Assembly (NCBI RefSeq): GCF_036323735.1
Contig: NC_086031.1
Coordinates: 43,076,225 to 43,140,224 of the forward strand
DNA: 64,000 bases
Direction: 5' to 3'
Origin: Rattus norvegicus
Taxonomy: Eukaryota; Chordata; Mammalia; Rodentia; Muridae
The position numbers and the translations under genes were made by a program. Below are positions 41,301-53,653 of this stretch, piece by piece. Below the pieces are notes generated by a model. It ran no database searches and was not told the DNA's origin. It saw nothing but the letters and a program-made list of their open reading frames with translations. Within the stretch, counting starts at the first letter, position 1. Every line of letters begins with the position of its first letter.

Positions 41301-43160
41301 ATTCCAGAAAGGGTAGTTCTAGTCTGTCAGATTGTTCCAATCTTTAAAAAGGCTTCACCAACATTTTAACAGTTCTTCCTTTCTCAAAGGTCTTTATCCC
41401 CTTCTCCCTTATTGCCTTGCACTTCTGATTTTCCCTGAACTCTGATTTACTCACTTTGTCAGACACAAATGTCACTTACCCCAGCTTCCACCTTTCCCCA
41501 ACCCAGTTCATTTTCCTGAATCATCTTTGCATTGTCAGGCTTAAGGGATCCTTCAGAAATGACTGGCAATTCACAACTGTATCCTAAGCCTGCCAGGCTC
41601 CTACTTGTGGAAGTTTCACAAGAACAGCATCCTGGCATTTTCCAAGTTGAATTTATTCTCCTCACTTCTAGATCTATGCTCTCTAACCTTTTGGTTTGTA
41701 CAGGGACACTGCAGTGTGCCTCCATGGATGCAAGAAGTTCTTCACTTTACGTTTCTTGCTCCCCTTCCATAGAGAAGCTAAAGCCACACGGTTAATACAC
41801 AGCACAGCAAAGGAAATACATGGAAAACAACTGCATCAGTGTTACTGAATAGCCTCTGAGCTGTTTTTGTAGCCCAACTGTATCTCGGCCCCAAGTGTCT
41901 CTGCATGCCCTTTCTGTTGTCCAGGGACAAAAGAAAATGACCATGGAAGGACAGCAGAGAAAGGAGAGAAAAGGATAAAGAAAAAACAGATACAGCAAGT
42001 ATCAGTCCAAAAGTAGCTGGTCCATTCCACTGGTCTCTAAAACCATCCATTTTTTTTAAATGAGAAGAATCATTCTTGACCATATCTGATCAAATCCTCT
42101 TCTCTGCTTTCTGCCTTAGCTGGCCCTTTATTAATCACATTGGGAAAATCCATTTACTCATATTCAAACATAAGGAGAAGCATAATAAAAGTAGCATCCA
42201 ATTTTACATTAAAGATTTTGACAAGGACATAATTCATTGCATGCCTTTGTCCTTTCTGTGGACAGGAGAAATTTCTGATATCAGTGTCTGAAGGAGGTGT
42301 GCCTCTACTTAACAACTGGCTCACTTTCCCAATCAGTTATTAAAGATGACATTTGTTTATTCTCTGTTCTTCCTGCCAGTTGTTCAAAGTTCAGCGACTC
42401 TATTTAAGTTCCACAAGCTAGAAGCACAGAGGATTAAAGGACCTTTTTTTCCTTATACTACCTTGTTAGTAAAGTCTCATTTTAAGCTCATTATACATTA
42501 ATATATTATATATTGTGTATTGCAAGCTTACGAATGTGTGTTTGTAAGCTACTGTAGATCATTTTAAAATGAGCAAACATTGTTTCTATCTATGTCACAC
42601 CCCTGGCTGGCATTTGATTTCAGCACCAACGGTAACAGACAGCTCCCAGCACCAACGTCCTGCTCTAAAGGTGATCTTTTCCTCAGACTTGAAAGCAGAC
42701 AAAGCTGGTACTATCTGAGGAGACATTTGCCCCTGGGGATCACCATCAAACACAGGGGAGGAAATAGTGTGGAGAGGCCTCCAATCCCTTTTTTTCTGGC
42801 TGCATTTTTCTTACCAGGTGGCCCTGTGTTCTCACTGAGTTTTATTCATTTATCTCTATTGCTTTGGGGTAGTCTCTTGAGTGGTATACAGATTGACTGA
42901 GAAATAGCAGGGTGTAGGGAGAATTCATTCAAATAAGCTACAATTGCAGAGGCCAAGTCAAGGCAGGGTTTCTCCTAGACAGGCTGGTGCTAGCAGTGGA
43001 TTAAAATGTCAAAAAAGGAAAGACCTGTAAAAACTACTGAAAGCGAATATTCTCTGCGTAAGCTGAATAAGGGCAGTTGGAAGCTCCTGTCAATTGCTAC
43101 TGGCTTTCACTGTTTTCTAGACTAATTGGAGATCCCCATGAAAATCTTCAGCAATTCAGA
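41301..43160. other. Unique sequence
   Basis: About 1.9 kb without a confidently recognised repeat. Overlapping open frames on both strands (41459-41795, 41778-42083) indicate chance ORFs. 42500-42560 is AT-rich with a 7-bp inverted repeat (agcttac/gtaagct). Confidence 0.4.
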
Positions 43161-43365
43161 AATTTCTCCTGTGGTGTGTATGTGTATGTGTATGTACATG
43201 CATGTACATGTGTGTTGTGGGTGTACATGAGTGTGCATGTGGCAGTGTGAGGACGATCTTGGGTGTCAAGTCCTTGGGTACTATCCATAGATTTTAGGGT
43301 GAGGTAAGGCCTGTCATTTCTGGTGATAGAGCTCAGGTCCTCATGCTTACAAGGTGTTCAACTTT
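43160..43365 (-). mobile_element. B4-family SINE
   Basis: A degenerate GT/TATG tail, gtgaggacgatcttgggtgt, then tggtgatagagctcaggtcc and tcatgcttacaaggtgttc are reverse B4 landmarks. Confidence 0.5.
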
Positions 43366-43690
43366 TCTTTCTACTGCTGTAATGAAACACCCTAGCCAGT
43401 AGTAATTAGGGAAGAAAAGGATTTATAGGTCTCAATACATCATTGAGGGAAGTCAGAGAAGGAACTCAAGGCAATAACCTGGAGGCAGGAATCACTGGAA
43501 GTGCTGCTTGCCCACTCTTAGGCTCAGATTTAGGTTCAACCAGATTCCTTATACAGCTCATGACCACCTCCCCAAGGAATAGTGCTGCCCACAATGGTCT
43601 TGGTATTCCTATATCAATCGACAATCTCTCACAATTAACAGTCTCTCACAGACATACCTAAAGACCAACTTGATAAATTACTCAACTGCG
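43366..43690 (-). mobile_element. Rodent interspersed repeat (family C), minus copy
   Basis: ctttctactgctgtaatgaa, acaccctagccagtagtaat, gaaggaactcaaggcaataa, cctggaggcaggaatcactg and gtgctgcccacaatggtctt. Opposite orientation to 25738-26098. Confidence 0.65.
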
Positions 43691-44950
43691 ACTGCATTTT
43701 CAAGAGTTTTTTTTGTTATGGAAAGTGAACAGTAAATGCTAAATAGGGTACAAGACAAGTATTTGAATCAGTGAGTTATCTCTTCATCCTGAGAAATTAA
43801 TTCTTAATTTAAAGGGTGCGTGGACCATACCGTTGAGGCCTATGGACAGAATCTTGCCAAAATATTTCCAAAGTTGACTCACGCAATGTTTCTTGTGTGC
43901 AGCATAGTGACTCACAGCATATTACTTAAATTTAAGCACCCCCATACTGTCACAGGCAGAATAAAAATAATACACACCAAAAAGTGTGATCTGGGAAAGG
44001 CTGAGGGTGTTCCTGCAGGAAGGTATTTTATGAAGACATTTTCTTTATTCGATATTAACATGAAATATTGATTCCACCTTAAATAAATAATTGAACTTCA
44101 AGATATCCAGGGAAACCTATTTATTCTGTTCTTCATAGGGTCTATGACATGGGGCTGGCTTAAAGGTAAGGCCACTTCTAATAATGAAGTCTTTCAGCAC
44201 TTCACTAAATAAATCCCCTGGAGGAAAAAGAATTTGTACCTTACTGATTTCCACTTTGGAGTTCTCCAGTGAAATTCCTGTGTAAATAGGGAAATAAGAT
44301 TTTTTTTCTTTGTCTCTAGGCAGGTTGACTAATGAGAGGAATAGCCCCTTAAGAGGCGTCCACGTGCTCAGCAGTCCAAACATGTTAGAATTCCCCAAAT
44401 ATAGAGTTTGGCAGTTAGTGGTTAAGCTAACCCTTAAAGAGCCACAGGGTCAGGCAGTCTACTGGGGTGCCTGGGCACTGGTGAGGCTTGCTTGACCCCA
44501 TGAAGGACAGAATTCAGCCTCAGGGTCTGCTGACTGTTACATTATTCCCGATGCCACTGATCTCTGCCACTGGGCTCTGACTCTTTTAGAGGCTCCTCAC
44601 ATCCACATTCACCATGCTCTTTCCCTCCAGTGAGTTACCGTATCTTGAAAAAGGTCAGCATTGAAGTGCCTAACAGGCCGCTGATAGGCAGAGACACAGT
44701 GAATGTCATATAAATGAACGAATTCATGATAAAGCAAATGCAAAGGCACCAAGTGTGGCATTCAATGAGAGGTGCCGGTGCACGCAGGTAAGCAGAAGAG
44801 ACTAGGTGTGGGAAGAGGAAGAGGAGTGGGGCAAACCCTTGCTTGAGGCTTCTAGGTATATTTTTAGGGCAAGGATTTGGGCATAAGGAAACAGCAGGAA
44901 TTCAATTAGTGGATGGAAGAGAGTTGCAGAGTAATCAAATAAATGCAGAA
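43691..44950. other. Unique sequence
   Basis: No repeat or exon supported. The longest frame is 93 codons. Confidence 0.4.
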
Positions 44951-44954
44951 AATA

Positions 44955-45125
44955 AATTCTCTGGTGTTAGAGCTTCGAGTTTAAACCTTGGCTAGTTGGG
45001 TAGCTGGGTGGTAGACTCCTCCGTTGCTCTGTGCTTCTATGTCTATTTCTCTTAAAGAAATAAGGCTGTAATCACTATGAAGGGTGAGTGACACATTGCT
45101 TGAGAATCACTTAGCACATTGGGGA
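44955..45125 (+). mobile_element. MIR SINE
   Basis: ctctggtgttagagcttcga, gtttaaaccttggctagttg, ggctgtaatcactatgaagg and gagaatcacttagcacattg match the full order of MIR (head, core with tgaccttgggc-type region, and tail gcgcttagcacagtgcctgg-type). Confidence 0.6.
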
Positions 45126-45774
45126 ACAGAGAACAACACATCAAAACTAGTTAGAGTATGATTAAAGCCCAATGCTGGAATTGAGTCTTTAGAGCATGGA
45201 CCAGGAGCTAGGGGTCAACCCAAGGTACTTTTCAGATCTGATATATTCTCAACTGCAACTACTGGGTTGTCAGGGAAGGGTATGGATGCTATACTTTTAA
45301 AAGGTTTCTAGAAAATTCTGTTTTCTTCCTTCTTGGAACATTTCCCTGAAGCAGACACAGGTGAAAGCATGTTCTGCTAAAGCAGGCATGTAAAAGTTAC
45401 GCACAATGAAGGATTCTTCGCTAATGCCATGCATATATTGGTCTACCTTCCATTGCATAGTTGAGCTGCACTTGTAGGAACTACATAGAGAGAAACACAC
45501 CAAAAAAAATCTTCTGGTGGTATGCTGCAGCTTCTTGAAGCTTCCGTGAACTTGGGTTGATTGGCAGAGTGATGTCAGTTGAGACAGACTCATGTAGAGT
45601 TTTGTTAAGACTCACATGCTGAGGCAAGACCCATAGAGGACATGTGATGTTTGAGAGAGTATAAATAGGTCTAACGGACAGTGACAAAGGCTTGCGTGGG
45701 CATGACTGTAGAGCTAACTGTGCGATACTTGTTGATCTTGTGTCTTAGTTGATCTTTGCTTTGATGAGAGAGGC
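45126..45774. other. Unique sequence
   Basis: No feature recognised. A 98-codon minus frame (45297-45593) lacks support. Confidence 0.4.
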
Positions 45775-45960
45775 ACAACCAATAACTTTTCCTGGTGTTC
45801 CTGGTGTTCGGACTCAGGCCGATTGAGCTGAGGCCTGGCTCTTATCTTCTAGGTTGTGCCACTGCTGCTGAATTGAATTGCTGGTGTATTTGTGAAGTGT
45901 TTGGGAGTGAATTGAGCTGTGAATTGAACTGCTGATTTCCTGACAACACATGGGATTTGC
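45775..45960. repeat. Short internally repeated segment of unknown origin
   Basis: Contains cctggtgttcctggtgttcg and three spaced gaattga motifs (tgaattgaattgctggtg, gtgaattgagctgtgaattg, aactgctgattt). It feels like part of a known rodent LTR or L1 end, but I cannot place it. Confidence 0.3.
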
Positions 45961-45964
45961 TCCA

Positions 45965-46675
45965 AAGAACCATTTGTTTCTTTCTTACTTAATTAATCAT
46001 TCCATTCATTTACATCTCTAATGATATCCCACTTCCCAGTTACCTCTCCACCAATCCCCATCTAACATCTGCCCTCCTACCTCCCCTTTGCCTGAATGAG
46101 GGTGATCCCCCACACACCCACACTTTCCCACACCACTACTTTAGCATCCCCCTATGCTGGGGCATCAAACCTCCCCCAGAGAAAGGGCCTCCCTTCCCAT
46201 TGCTGTCAGGCTAGGCTCTCCTCTGCTACATATGTATCGGGAGCTATGGATCCCTCCAGGTACACTCCTTGGTTGGTGGCCTAGACTAGGAGAACTGGAT
46301 AGTCAGGCCAGTCTATGTTGGTCTTCCAATGGGATTGCAATCCCCCTCTGCTTCTCCACTAGTCCTTCTACCAGCTCTCCCACCAATTTCCCTGAGCCAT
46401 TTCTAATGGTTGACTCCAAGCATTCACATCTGCATTGTTCTGTTGCTGGCTGGACTTCTTCAGGAACCACCACACTAGGTTCCTGTAACCAAGTGCCTAT
46501 TGACCACAGCAACAGTGTTGGTGTCTGCAGACATGATGGATCCCCAGGCAGGGCAGTCCCTGGTTGGCCCTTCCTTCAGTCTCTGTTTCATTTCTAAACA
46601 GGTCCACTTCCCCCATATCCTTTCTTTTCTATTACCTTTGGTGGGTGGTGGGCTAGAAGGAAGGTTGAAGTATTT
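45965..46675 (-). mobile_element. L1 3' UTR, rodent type
   Basis: The A/T-rich tail ttaattaatcattccattca, acatctctaatgatatccca, then ctatgctggggcatcaaacc, tcccttcccattgctgtcag, actccttggttggtggccta, tgcattgttctgttgctggc and caacagtgttggtgtctgca are reverse-strand landmarks. 5' truncated. No coding part. Confidence 0.8.
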
Positions 46676-46679
46676 AAGA

Positions 46680-47259
46680 ACCATTATTATAAGTAGGCTT
46701 TGAAAGAAATTAAAGTTATAGGACTTCCCATACCCATTAACTCTTTAAGAGACTTGGTGAATATCTGCAGTGTTTATAGGGATGAAAATCCTTTGCTCCT
46801 ACTCTAGAAGGTCAGTTAGAGTCTCTTTGTAGTGAGCTGAGGAATCAGCATGGAACACAGGTTCAGCTCTGTCTGAAGCAATCTACGCATCATCTATCAG
46901 TTGCTTTCGTCTATGAGGTAATGTCATGGAGGGCTGGTAGAAAGGAGCCTGTTACTCAAACCAGCAAATCCATCCACACATGGGGCACTCCAGCCAAAAG
47001 CATGACCATCTAAGCAAACAAGTCAATCTGGCTCTCCATCTAGACTACTTCAGACTCAATAAAAAACCCCCTCTCATCATCTGCTTGTTAGAGTCTCACT
47101 GCAATATGCTAGGCCTTGAAAGAGAACTGAAGCTTCTCTTTAAATCAATATGTTGGTGCCCTTCCCGGAGGTTGGTTCACATTTAAATTCCAGTTTCAAA
47201 TGGCTGTCTGCAAAATCATTACCTGGTACTTCTGGGTTAATCATGGGCATTACAGTCCT
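46680..47259. other. Unique sequence
   Basis: No repeat recognised. Confidence 0.4.
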
Positions 47260-47900
47260 GCTCCATTCCCCATGAATAAGCAGATTTCTTTAATTAAATA
47301 TGTGCTTTCCCTTAATTACAATGGTTATTTTAGATGGTGATAACTATATAAAATTTTATCCTGAGGAAGAGCTATATTATAATCACAATGATGTTATGGG
47401 AAAGCTTCAATGAAAAAGCAAGCAGGAAAAAGTGAGGAATCTTATTCCCTAATGACCTCCATGGCCACCTGGGAGAGATGAGGTTCTTATCTGAATTTTC
47501 TTGCATTTGAAACTCTTTCTAATAACAGCCCCAATAACCTTGCCACTGATCCCCCTTTCCTTTCATGTTTTTTTTCCCTCAGATTTTTACATTGAGAATA
47601 TGGAATTGAAGCTCCCTCCACAGTTTACTTCTGAAGCCAATATCTATGTCGTTTTCTAACCCCAGGGATTTTACCATCCACTTTTCATTGAAAATGTCTT
47701 GTAATACCATTTCCACCAGTCTCAAATAAGCTCTGTGGGTAATATAATCTACTTATTCATATTCATAAAAATCAACATGATACCTTATCTGGATGGCAAC
47801 AGTATAACAGGTAAGTGATTTGTAATTAATTAATATGTATCTAAAATGCGAATGCATAATTAAACTTAATTAAGTTGTTAGGTTCTCATACTTCTAGGGA
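47260..47900. promoter_or_regulatory. Candidate conserved AT-rich non-coding segment
   Basis: Repeat-free. It contains exact TTAATTAA (47290-47297), further TTAATTA-type sites about 47311 and a cluster at 47820-47880 (taattaattaatatg, cataattaaacttaattaag). Dense homeodomain-core motifs. Enhancer status is an inference; AT-richness alone could produce them. Confidence 0.25.
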
Positions 47901-49744
47901 GGATCACATTGAATGCAGAATCTTCCTGCTGGGTCCTGTTGTTCACTCAAATGCCCAAGTGGCATTACATTCATTTGTTCATTCATTCATTCCTCTATCT
48001 TTCTGAAACAATGAAGGATTTCTGGCGAAGTTCCAAGAAAGCAAAACACACTCTGCCCCTACTCTGTTTTTTATTTTTTTTTCTGCTCCTGGAAATTTAG
48101 TTTGTATAAATCATGAAAAGAACTGTGGCAGAACCCTTCCCCTAATGAATGAAGATTTCAGGGGACCAATCACTGGACAAGGAGTAGTCAGGGCTTCTGG
48201 ATTTGAGAGAGGAAGATGGGAGGCAGGAGAAAAATACTTCCCTTTGGACTGGAGAGATGATAGAGACAAAGTGGAGGTAGGGGAGGACCCCAGTTCAGAT
48301 GGCAGATTTGCTGGGTTCTGCTCCCGGAGGATTTATATCTTAGAATGGCTTATAAATTAGGATGCTAGTTGTTGTGCCAGTGGTTGTGTTATCTGCTGAT
48401 TCCAAACTAAGATTATGTGGTGTTTTCTTTCACATGGCGACTCATCTGTGTTCCAAAAAGAAAGATATGGCAGCAAAGCATAGGTTTTCAAGAAGTGCAT
48501 CCCAACAAGCTGTGGGGATTTGGAAGCGTGGGACTGGCATGGCAGTGTCCCCCCACCCTCCATGGGAACTTAGCGAGCCAGGGGGAGAGATTTCAGAGCG
48601 CTGGTTCAGGGAGTCCGCCAGGCTGAGAACAGGCTGGTCTGGTCACCTGTGCCTTGTCAACAGTAACGTGGGATTCTTCTTTAGTGTTTCCCTCCAAAGA
48701 ACTGTGACTTTGTATAAGATGGAAAGAATTTCTAGGGACGAAGATATCTTAATTGTCATAGCACATGCCTAAGAAAAGCATGAGGTTCTGTGTTCCATGC
48801 CCAGTACCCCATAAAATCAAATGTGATGCTGTGGATTTTGAAGACAAAAGAAAAAAAAAAGACCTGAGTTCTAGGTGTTCACACATTCTAGCATTCAGCT
48901 TAAGTGAGTTTTTTTTTTTAATTCTGAATCCAAGTGTGAGTGATCATGGTTCAGAAACAGGGATTAGGTAATGCCAAATTCCAGGTTGAAACACAGTAAC
49001 AGTTTGAGGAAGTTTTCATGGAGCAAAAATGGAATAAATCAAGATACATTTCACATACACTGATGGCAACGTCAGAGATAATGGGTCACAGCAAAACAGG
49101 AATACCCTGTTATAGATTTCAGATGCCAGTTGATGACACTTGGCCTTTGGGTTGGTGGAAGCTGGTAGCCTGTTTGTACATTCCGAAAAGTGACCTAATG
49201 GTCCCAAAGCTATTAACTTAGGTACAGAGGAAGATAATAAATAACTATTAAGAAGACCATACATGGCCTGAAACAATTCCACGGTCACCGACATTCTGAT
49301 GAGTGCATCACCCTTGCAGAGGCTTGGTTGGAAGATAAAGCTTCTTCCTTAGAGCTTCTGTTCACAAAACTCCACTAAAGGCAGAGTTTGAGGAAAGACA
49401 GGATCTTTGTGAGATCCTATCTCAAAAAGTGAAGCAAAACCAAATAAAAATAGGAGAATTAAAAAAAAAAGGTGGATTCTGGGCTCAGGAGATTGTAACA
49501 TTTCATCCTCATAAAGGAGAAAAGATACACATTATCTTGGACACCACCTTCAGTCTCCCACCTACTAGCTGCCAGTGTTATCCAAATGTCACCAAAGGTT
49601 TTCAAAGCTCCTCCCACGAGGAATCACTGTGATGGAGACAAAGGGGAGAACACATCATCAGCATAGAACACAGGAAGCTAGAAAACAGGAACGAGGCTTA
49701 CGTAATGCTGTGGTACATGGACATAAATCCTAAATGAGACTGAT
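47901..49744. other. Unique sequence
   Basis: No repeat family recognised over 1.8 kb. Overlapping short frames including one of 136 codons (48362-48772) lack any family match. Confidence 0.4.
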
Positions 49745-49850
49745 CTTATAAGTCATTTATATCCCAACATAGATTCCCCTCCCTCATCTCCTCCCAGTCC
49801 CTCTCTCTCTCCTTCCAGTACTTACCCTCTTCTCCCCAGAAAAGGGAAAT
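49745..49850 (-). mobile_element. L1 3'-terminal piece (3' part of an inverted L1)
   Basis: catttatatcccaacataga, cccctccctcatctcctccc, agtccctctctctctccttc and ccctcttctccccagaaaag are the reverse of the G-rich L1 3' end. Confidence 0.65.
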
Positions 49851-50085
49851 CAGAGGGGTCAAGGACACCACAAAAAACCTGTAGAGTAAAGAAACCTGGG
49901 TCCTCTGTAATATGCAGCAGCTGTGCATCCGGGCCTTCATGTGGACTCCTAAACCAGGTGCAGAGGTTGTTTCTGACTACATTGCTTAACTTTGGATCCC
50001 TTTTCCCTAACTGGGTTGCTTTGTCTAGCCTTAGTGGAAGAAGTTGACCTTATCTTGCCCTGGCATACCAACAATGTTAAAAGAC
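49851..50085 (+). mobile_element. L1 3' UTR piece in opposite orientation
   Basis: atcagaggggtcaaggacac, aaagaaacctgggtcctctg, gccttcatgtggactcctaa, ttggatcccttttccctaac and tgggttgctttgtctagcct are plus-strand Lx 3' UTR landmarks lying upstream of the terminal piece in the element's own order. With the preceding minus-strand end this is the pattern of twin-priming 5' inversion. Confidence 0.75.
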
Positions 50086-50094
50086 AGAATTTGA

Positions 50095-50259
50095 GGGGTT
50101 GGAGTAGGACTCTTCAATTAAGAGCACTTTATGCTCTTACCTAGAACAGAAGTTAGATTTCCAACACTTCCATCCGACGGCTCATACCCATCTATCTGTA
50201 ACCAAGTTCCAGGGGATCTGTATCTCTCTTCTGGCTTTTAAACAGAAACCTTATACATA

Positions 50260-50260
<1 letters not shown>
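50095..50260 (+). mobile_element. B3-type SINE, diverged
   Basis: ttaagagcactttatgctct (head), catccgacggctcataccc, gtaaccaagttccaggggat and ctgtatctctcttctggctt, then the CA tract at its 3' tail. Confidence 0.65.
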
Positions 50261-50307
<47 letters not shown>

Positions 50308-50335
50308 CCACACACACACAGCCACACGCACACTG
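50261..50335. repeat. (CA)n microsatellite with CAGC interruptions
   Basis: 45 bp pure CA and then three short CA blocks. Confidence 0.97.
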
Positions 50336-50406
50336 AACACACAATCTCCCTACTTCTACCTTTCATGGAGTTCCAGACACATATAGTATATATGCATGGA
50401 ACTTTT

Positions 50407-50492
50407 TTTCTTTTTTTCGGAGCTGGGGACCGAATCCAGGACCTTGCGCTTCCTAGGCAAGCGCTCTACCGCTGAGCTAAATCCCCAACCCC
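50407..50492 (-). mobile_element. ID element with perfect 12-bp target duplication
   Basis: T-rich tail, cggagctggggaccgaatcc, aggaccttgcgcttcctagg, caagcgctctaccgctgagc and taaatccccaaccc. Exact flanking repeats catggaactttt at 50395-50406 and 50493-50504. Retroposed BC1-type RNA. Confidence 0.97.
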
Positions 50493-50504
50493 CATGGAAC
50501 TTTT

Positions 50505-50689
50505 AAAAAGTAGAATTTCCTGGTCCAAGAAAGTTTTCATCCCCATTTGTTGTCCTTCATTGATGCTACTCTGGTTATCCATGTAACTTGCTAGTTTTTT
50601 TTAAAATTACATTGGTTTTGCTTCTCTGTAATATCTTAGTACATTTTTAGTCAGTCCTCACAAACACACATCCATGGAGGAGTCTTCTG
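50505..50689. other. No recognised feature
   Basis: Unique-looking sequence. Confidence 0.4.
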
Positions 50690-50775
50690 TTCTTAAACTA
50701 AGGTACAAAGATGTTAACTCACCTAATATCATGCATCTTGTAAATGGTATCAGGACTCAGTGCCAAATCTGATGA
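50690..50775 (-). mobile_element. MIR remnant
   Basis: aaactaaggtacaaagatgt, taactcacctaatatcatgc and gtaaatggtatcaggactca follow the MIR order (aaactgaggctcagagagg, acttgcccaaggtcac, agtggcagagccaggattc). Confidence 0.45.
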
Positions 50776-52019
50776 AATCCATAAAACCATGTCATTTCTA
50801 TAACACATTCTCTGAACCATATCTGGCTGTCAATATACCTCTTGGATCAATGACCTTCATGCTGGCCTTGAAAAGCCTTAGTTTCTGACGTTGCTGTCTG
50901 AGATGAGTGCATGGTGGACCCTGAAAAGGAGACACTAGGGCCACATAGTCTCTATATTCCAAGGGAGACCAATAGACATTTAACTCTCATCACATGCCGT
51001 TCCTGCTGAGTTTATCTGGTCTTGTTTAAACAACCCCACAGCATCTATAAAGATTTTTCTCCACAGTGTGCTCTTGTAAATAAGAAGTTTATCAAATAAA
51101 ACCTTCCACAAAGAGCAAGAAGACATGCCCTATTGAAAGCCCCTCACTGAGTGAAGGTTCCTTCCAGGATCCTTGTGAGGAAAATTCACCTCTTGTTCAA
51201 TAACTGCATTTATTGGAAGTCTTCAAGTTTAAGTCGTTTGGGTTTGAATTTGGGTATCCAATTTATTTGAACAATCCCAGTCTTCCAATTTCATCATGAG
51301 GTATAAATTCCTTGGAATTCAGTAATGTACATGCCACACAACCCATTTCCCTAAGTTTTTCTGTAATTATCTTTGGGAGATAAATCTCACACATATGGGA
51401 AGGCAAGGTTATTGGATGAGTGCTATGGTATTTATATGTCCTGGCATTTGGGGAGGTAATGACTATAAAATTCACTTATTGAGCACCTGAAAAGTGTCAG
51501 GTACCACGAGGATAACAGACTAGCTGTGTTTCTTCTTTGCATCTTTGTATCCCTGGTTATAGTTACTGGGCCAAGGATGGGCAATTGACTCCAATTCAAT
51601 GCACTTTCAGAATTTGGTGTGACAACTATGGTTTATACCTCAGTGACTATTAATCTTTGAACTAGGAAGATGCTTTCTATCGTGTGAAAGAGAGGACATT
51701 ATTTACCACTGAAGGAGATGAACATAGAAGAGAGCCTTTGGGATCAGGAGGTGGAAATAGGAACATGTGTAATTCCAGTTAAAAGGAAAAACTTTGCAGA
51801 GTGTGCCAGCCAAGCAGTCTAAAGGACATCACTTGTTGGCATTCATTCTGTGGGAACCCTAAATGCACACACGGCTCATAGAGATAAATGAAATCCATGA
51901 TGCTAACATCGCTTTGCATGACAAAAGCAATGAGATTGTTTACATAGTTTGGCCCCTTTAGCCATTACACCAACTTATGGAGATAAGTGCTCTTCTGAAA
52001 TCATGGAGATTCAGAGGTA
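50776..52019. other. Mostly unique; short MIR/L2-like trace
   Basis: 51470-51520 (cacttattgagcacctgaaa, agtgtcaggtaccac) looks like the end of a MIR/L2. Otherwise nothing recognised. Confidence 0.4.
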
Positions 52020-52272
52020 TTCAGTAAGGGAAAAAGGTCAAGTAACATATAAAGGCAGACCTATCAGAATCACACCAGACTTCTCACCACAGACTATGAA
52101 AGCCAGAAGATCCCGAACAGATGTCATACAGACCCTAAGAGAACACAAATGCCAGCCCAGACTACTATATCCAGCAAGACTCTCAATTAACATAGATGGA
52201 GCAACCAAGATATTCCATGACAAAACCAAATTTACACAATATCTCTCCACAAATCCATCCCTACAAACATAA
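52020..52272 (+). pseudogene. L1 ORF1 C-terminal remnant
   Basis: About 80 codons from Val-Arg-Glu-Lys-Gly-Gln-Val-Thr-Tyr-Lys to a stop at 52270-52272. Matches the C-terminal RNA-binding domain of L1 ORF1p (Arg-Ile-Thr-Pro-Asp-Phe-Ser early, Phe-His-Asp-Lys near the end). The coiled coil and RRM are missing because the element is 5' truncated here. The frame continues upstream into non-L1 sequence by chance. Confidence 0.9.
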
Positions 52273-52394
52273 TAGAAAACTCTAACACATGGAGGGTAAC
52301 TACACCCTAGAAAAAGCAAGAAAGCAATCTTGCAACGAACCCAAAAGAAAAGAGCCACACAAACATAATTCTACCTCTAACAACAAAAATAACA

Positions 52395-53190
52395 GAAAAC
52401 AGCAATCACCATTCCTTTAATATATCTTAACATCAATGGACTCAATTCCCCAATAAAAAGACGTAGACTAACAGACTGGATATGTAAAGAGAACCTACAT
52501 ACAGGAAACACACCTCAATGACAAAGACAGACACTACCTTAGAGTAAAAGGCTGGAAAAACCTTTTCCAAGCAAATGGTCCAAAGAAACAAGCTGGAGTA
52601 TCCATTCTAATGTCGAATAAAATCAACTTTCGACCTAAAGCTATCAAAAATGATAAGGAAGGACACTTAATTTCATCAAAGGAAAAATCCACCAAGATGA
52701 AGGAACTCTCAATCCTGAATATCTATGCTCCAAAGGCAAGGGCACCTACATTCATAAAAGAAACATTACTAAAGCTTAAAGCACACATTGTACCTCACAC
52801 AATAATAGTGGGAGACTTCAACACTCCACTCTCAGCAATGGACAGATCATGGAAACAGAAACTAAACAGAGACATAGAGAAAATAACAGAAGTTATGAAC
52901 CAAATGGACTTCACAGATATTTATGGAACATTTCATCCTAAATCTAAAGGATATACCTTTTTCTCAGCACATCATGGTACTTTCTCCAAAACTGACCATA
53001 TAATCGGTCATAAAACAGGCCTCAACAGTTACAGAAAGATAGAAATAATCCTATGCATCGTATCAGATTACCACAGACTAAGACTGGTCTTCAATAACAA
53101 CAAAAACAACAGAAAGCCCACATACACATGGAAATTGAACAATGGTAACTTGGTCAAGGAAGAAATGAAGAAAAAAATTAAAGACCTTTG
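52395..53190 (+). pseudogene. L1 ORF2 endonuclease domain remnant
   Basis: Starts near the ORF2 N-terminus (Leu-Asn-Ile-Asn-Gly-Leu-Asn-Ser-Pro-Ile-Lys-Arg), loses a short piece near 52490, then runs open for 193 codons from 52610. Visible: Gly-Asp-Phe-Asn at residues 68-71 of that frame (the APE-type GDFN motif). Where the family has Ser-Asp-His it reads Ser-Asp-Tyr-His (residues 152-155), so the catalytic His appears replaced by Tyr. The APE-like domain nicks target DNA in intact L1; this copy is most likely inactive. Confidence 0.9.
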
Positions 53191-53653
53191 ACAATTTAAT
53201 AAAAATGAAGGCACAACATACCCACACTTATGGGACACAATGAAAGCAATGCTAAAAGGAAAACTCATAGCTCTGAGTGCCTCCATAAAGAAACTAGAGA
53301 GAGCATACACTAGCAACTTGACAGCATACCCAAACTCTCTAGAACAAAAAGAAGCAAATACACCCAAGAGGAGTAGAAGGCAGGAAATAATCAAACTCAG
53401 GGTTGAAATCAACCCAATAGAAACAAAAAAGAACTATACAAAGAATCAACAACACCAGGAACTGTTTCTTTGAGAAAATCAACAAGATAGATAAACCCTG
53501 AGCCAGACTAACCAGAGGGCACAAATAGAGTATCCAAATTAACAAAATCAGAAATGAAAGGGAGATTTAACAACAGAATCTGAGGAAATTAAAACAAATC
53601 ATCAGATATTACTACAAAAGCCTATATTCAACAGACTGGACAATCTGGATAAA

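Noticed and set aside
42480..42560. Functional hairpin or miRNA precursor around the agcttac/gtaagct repeat
   Set aside because: The stem is only 7 bp with a 12-base loop and AT-rich flanks; far short of a pre-miRNA.
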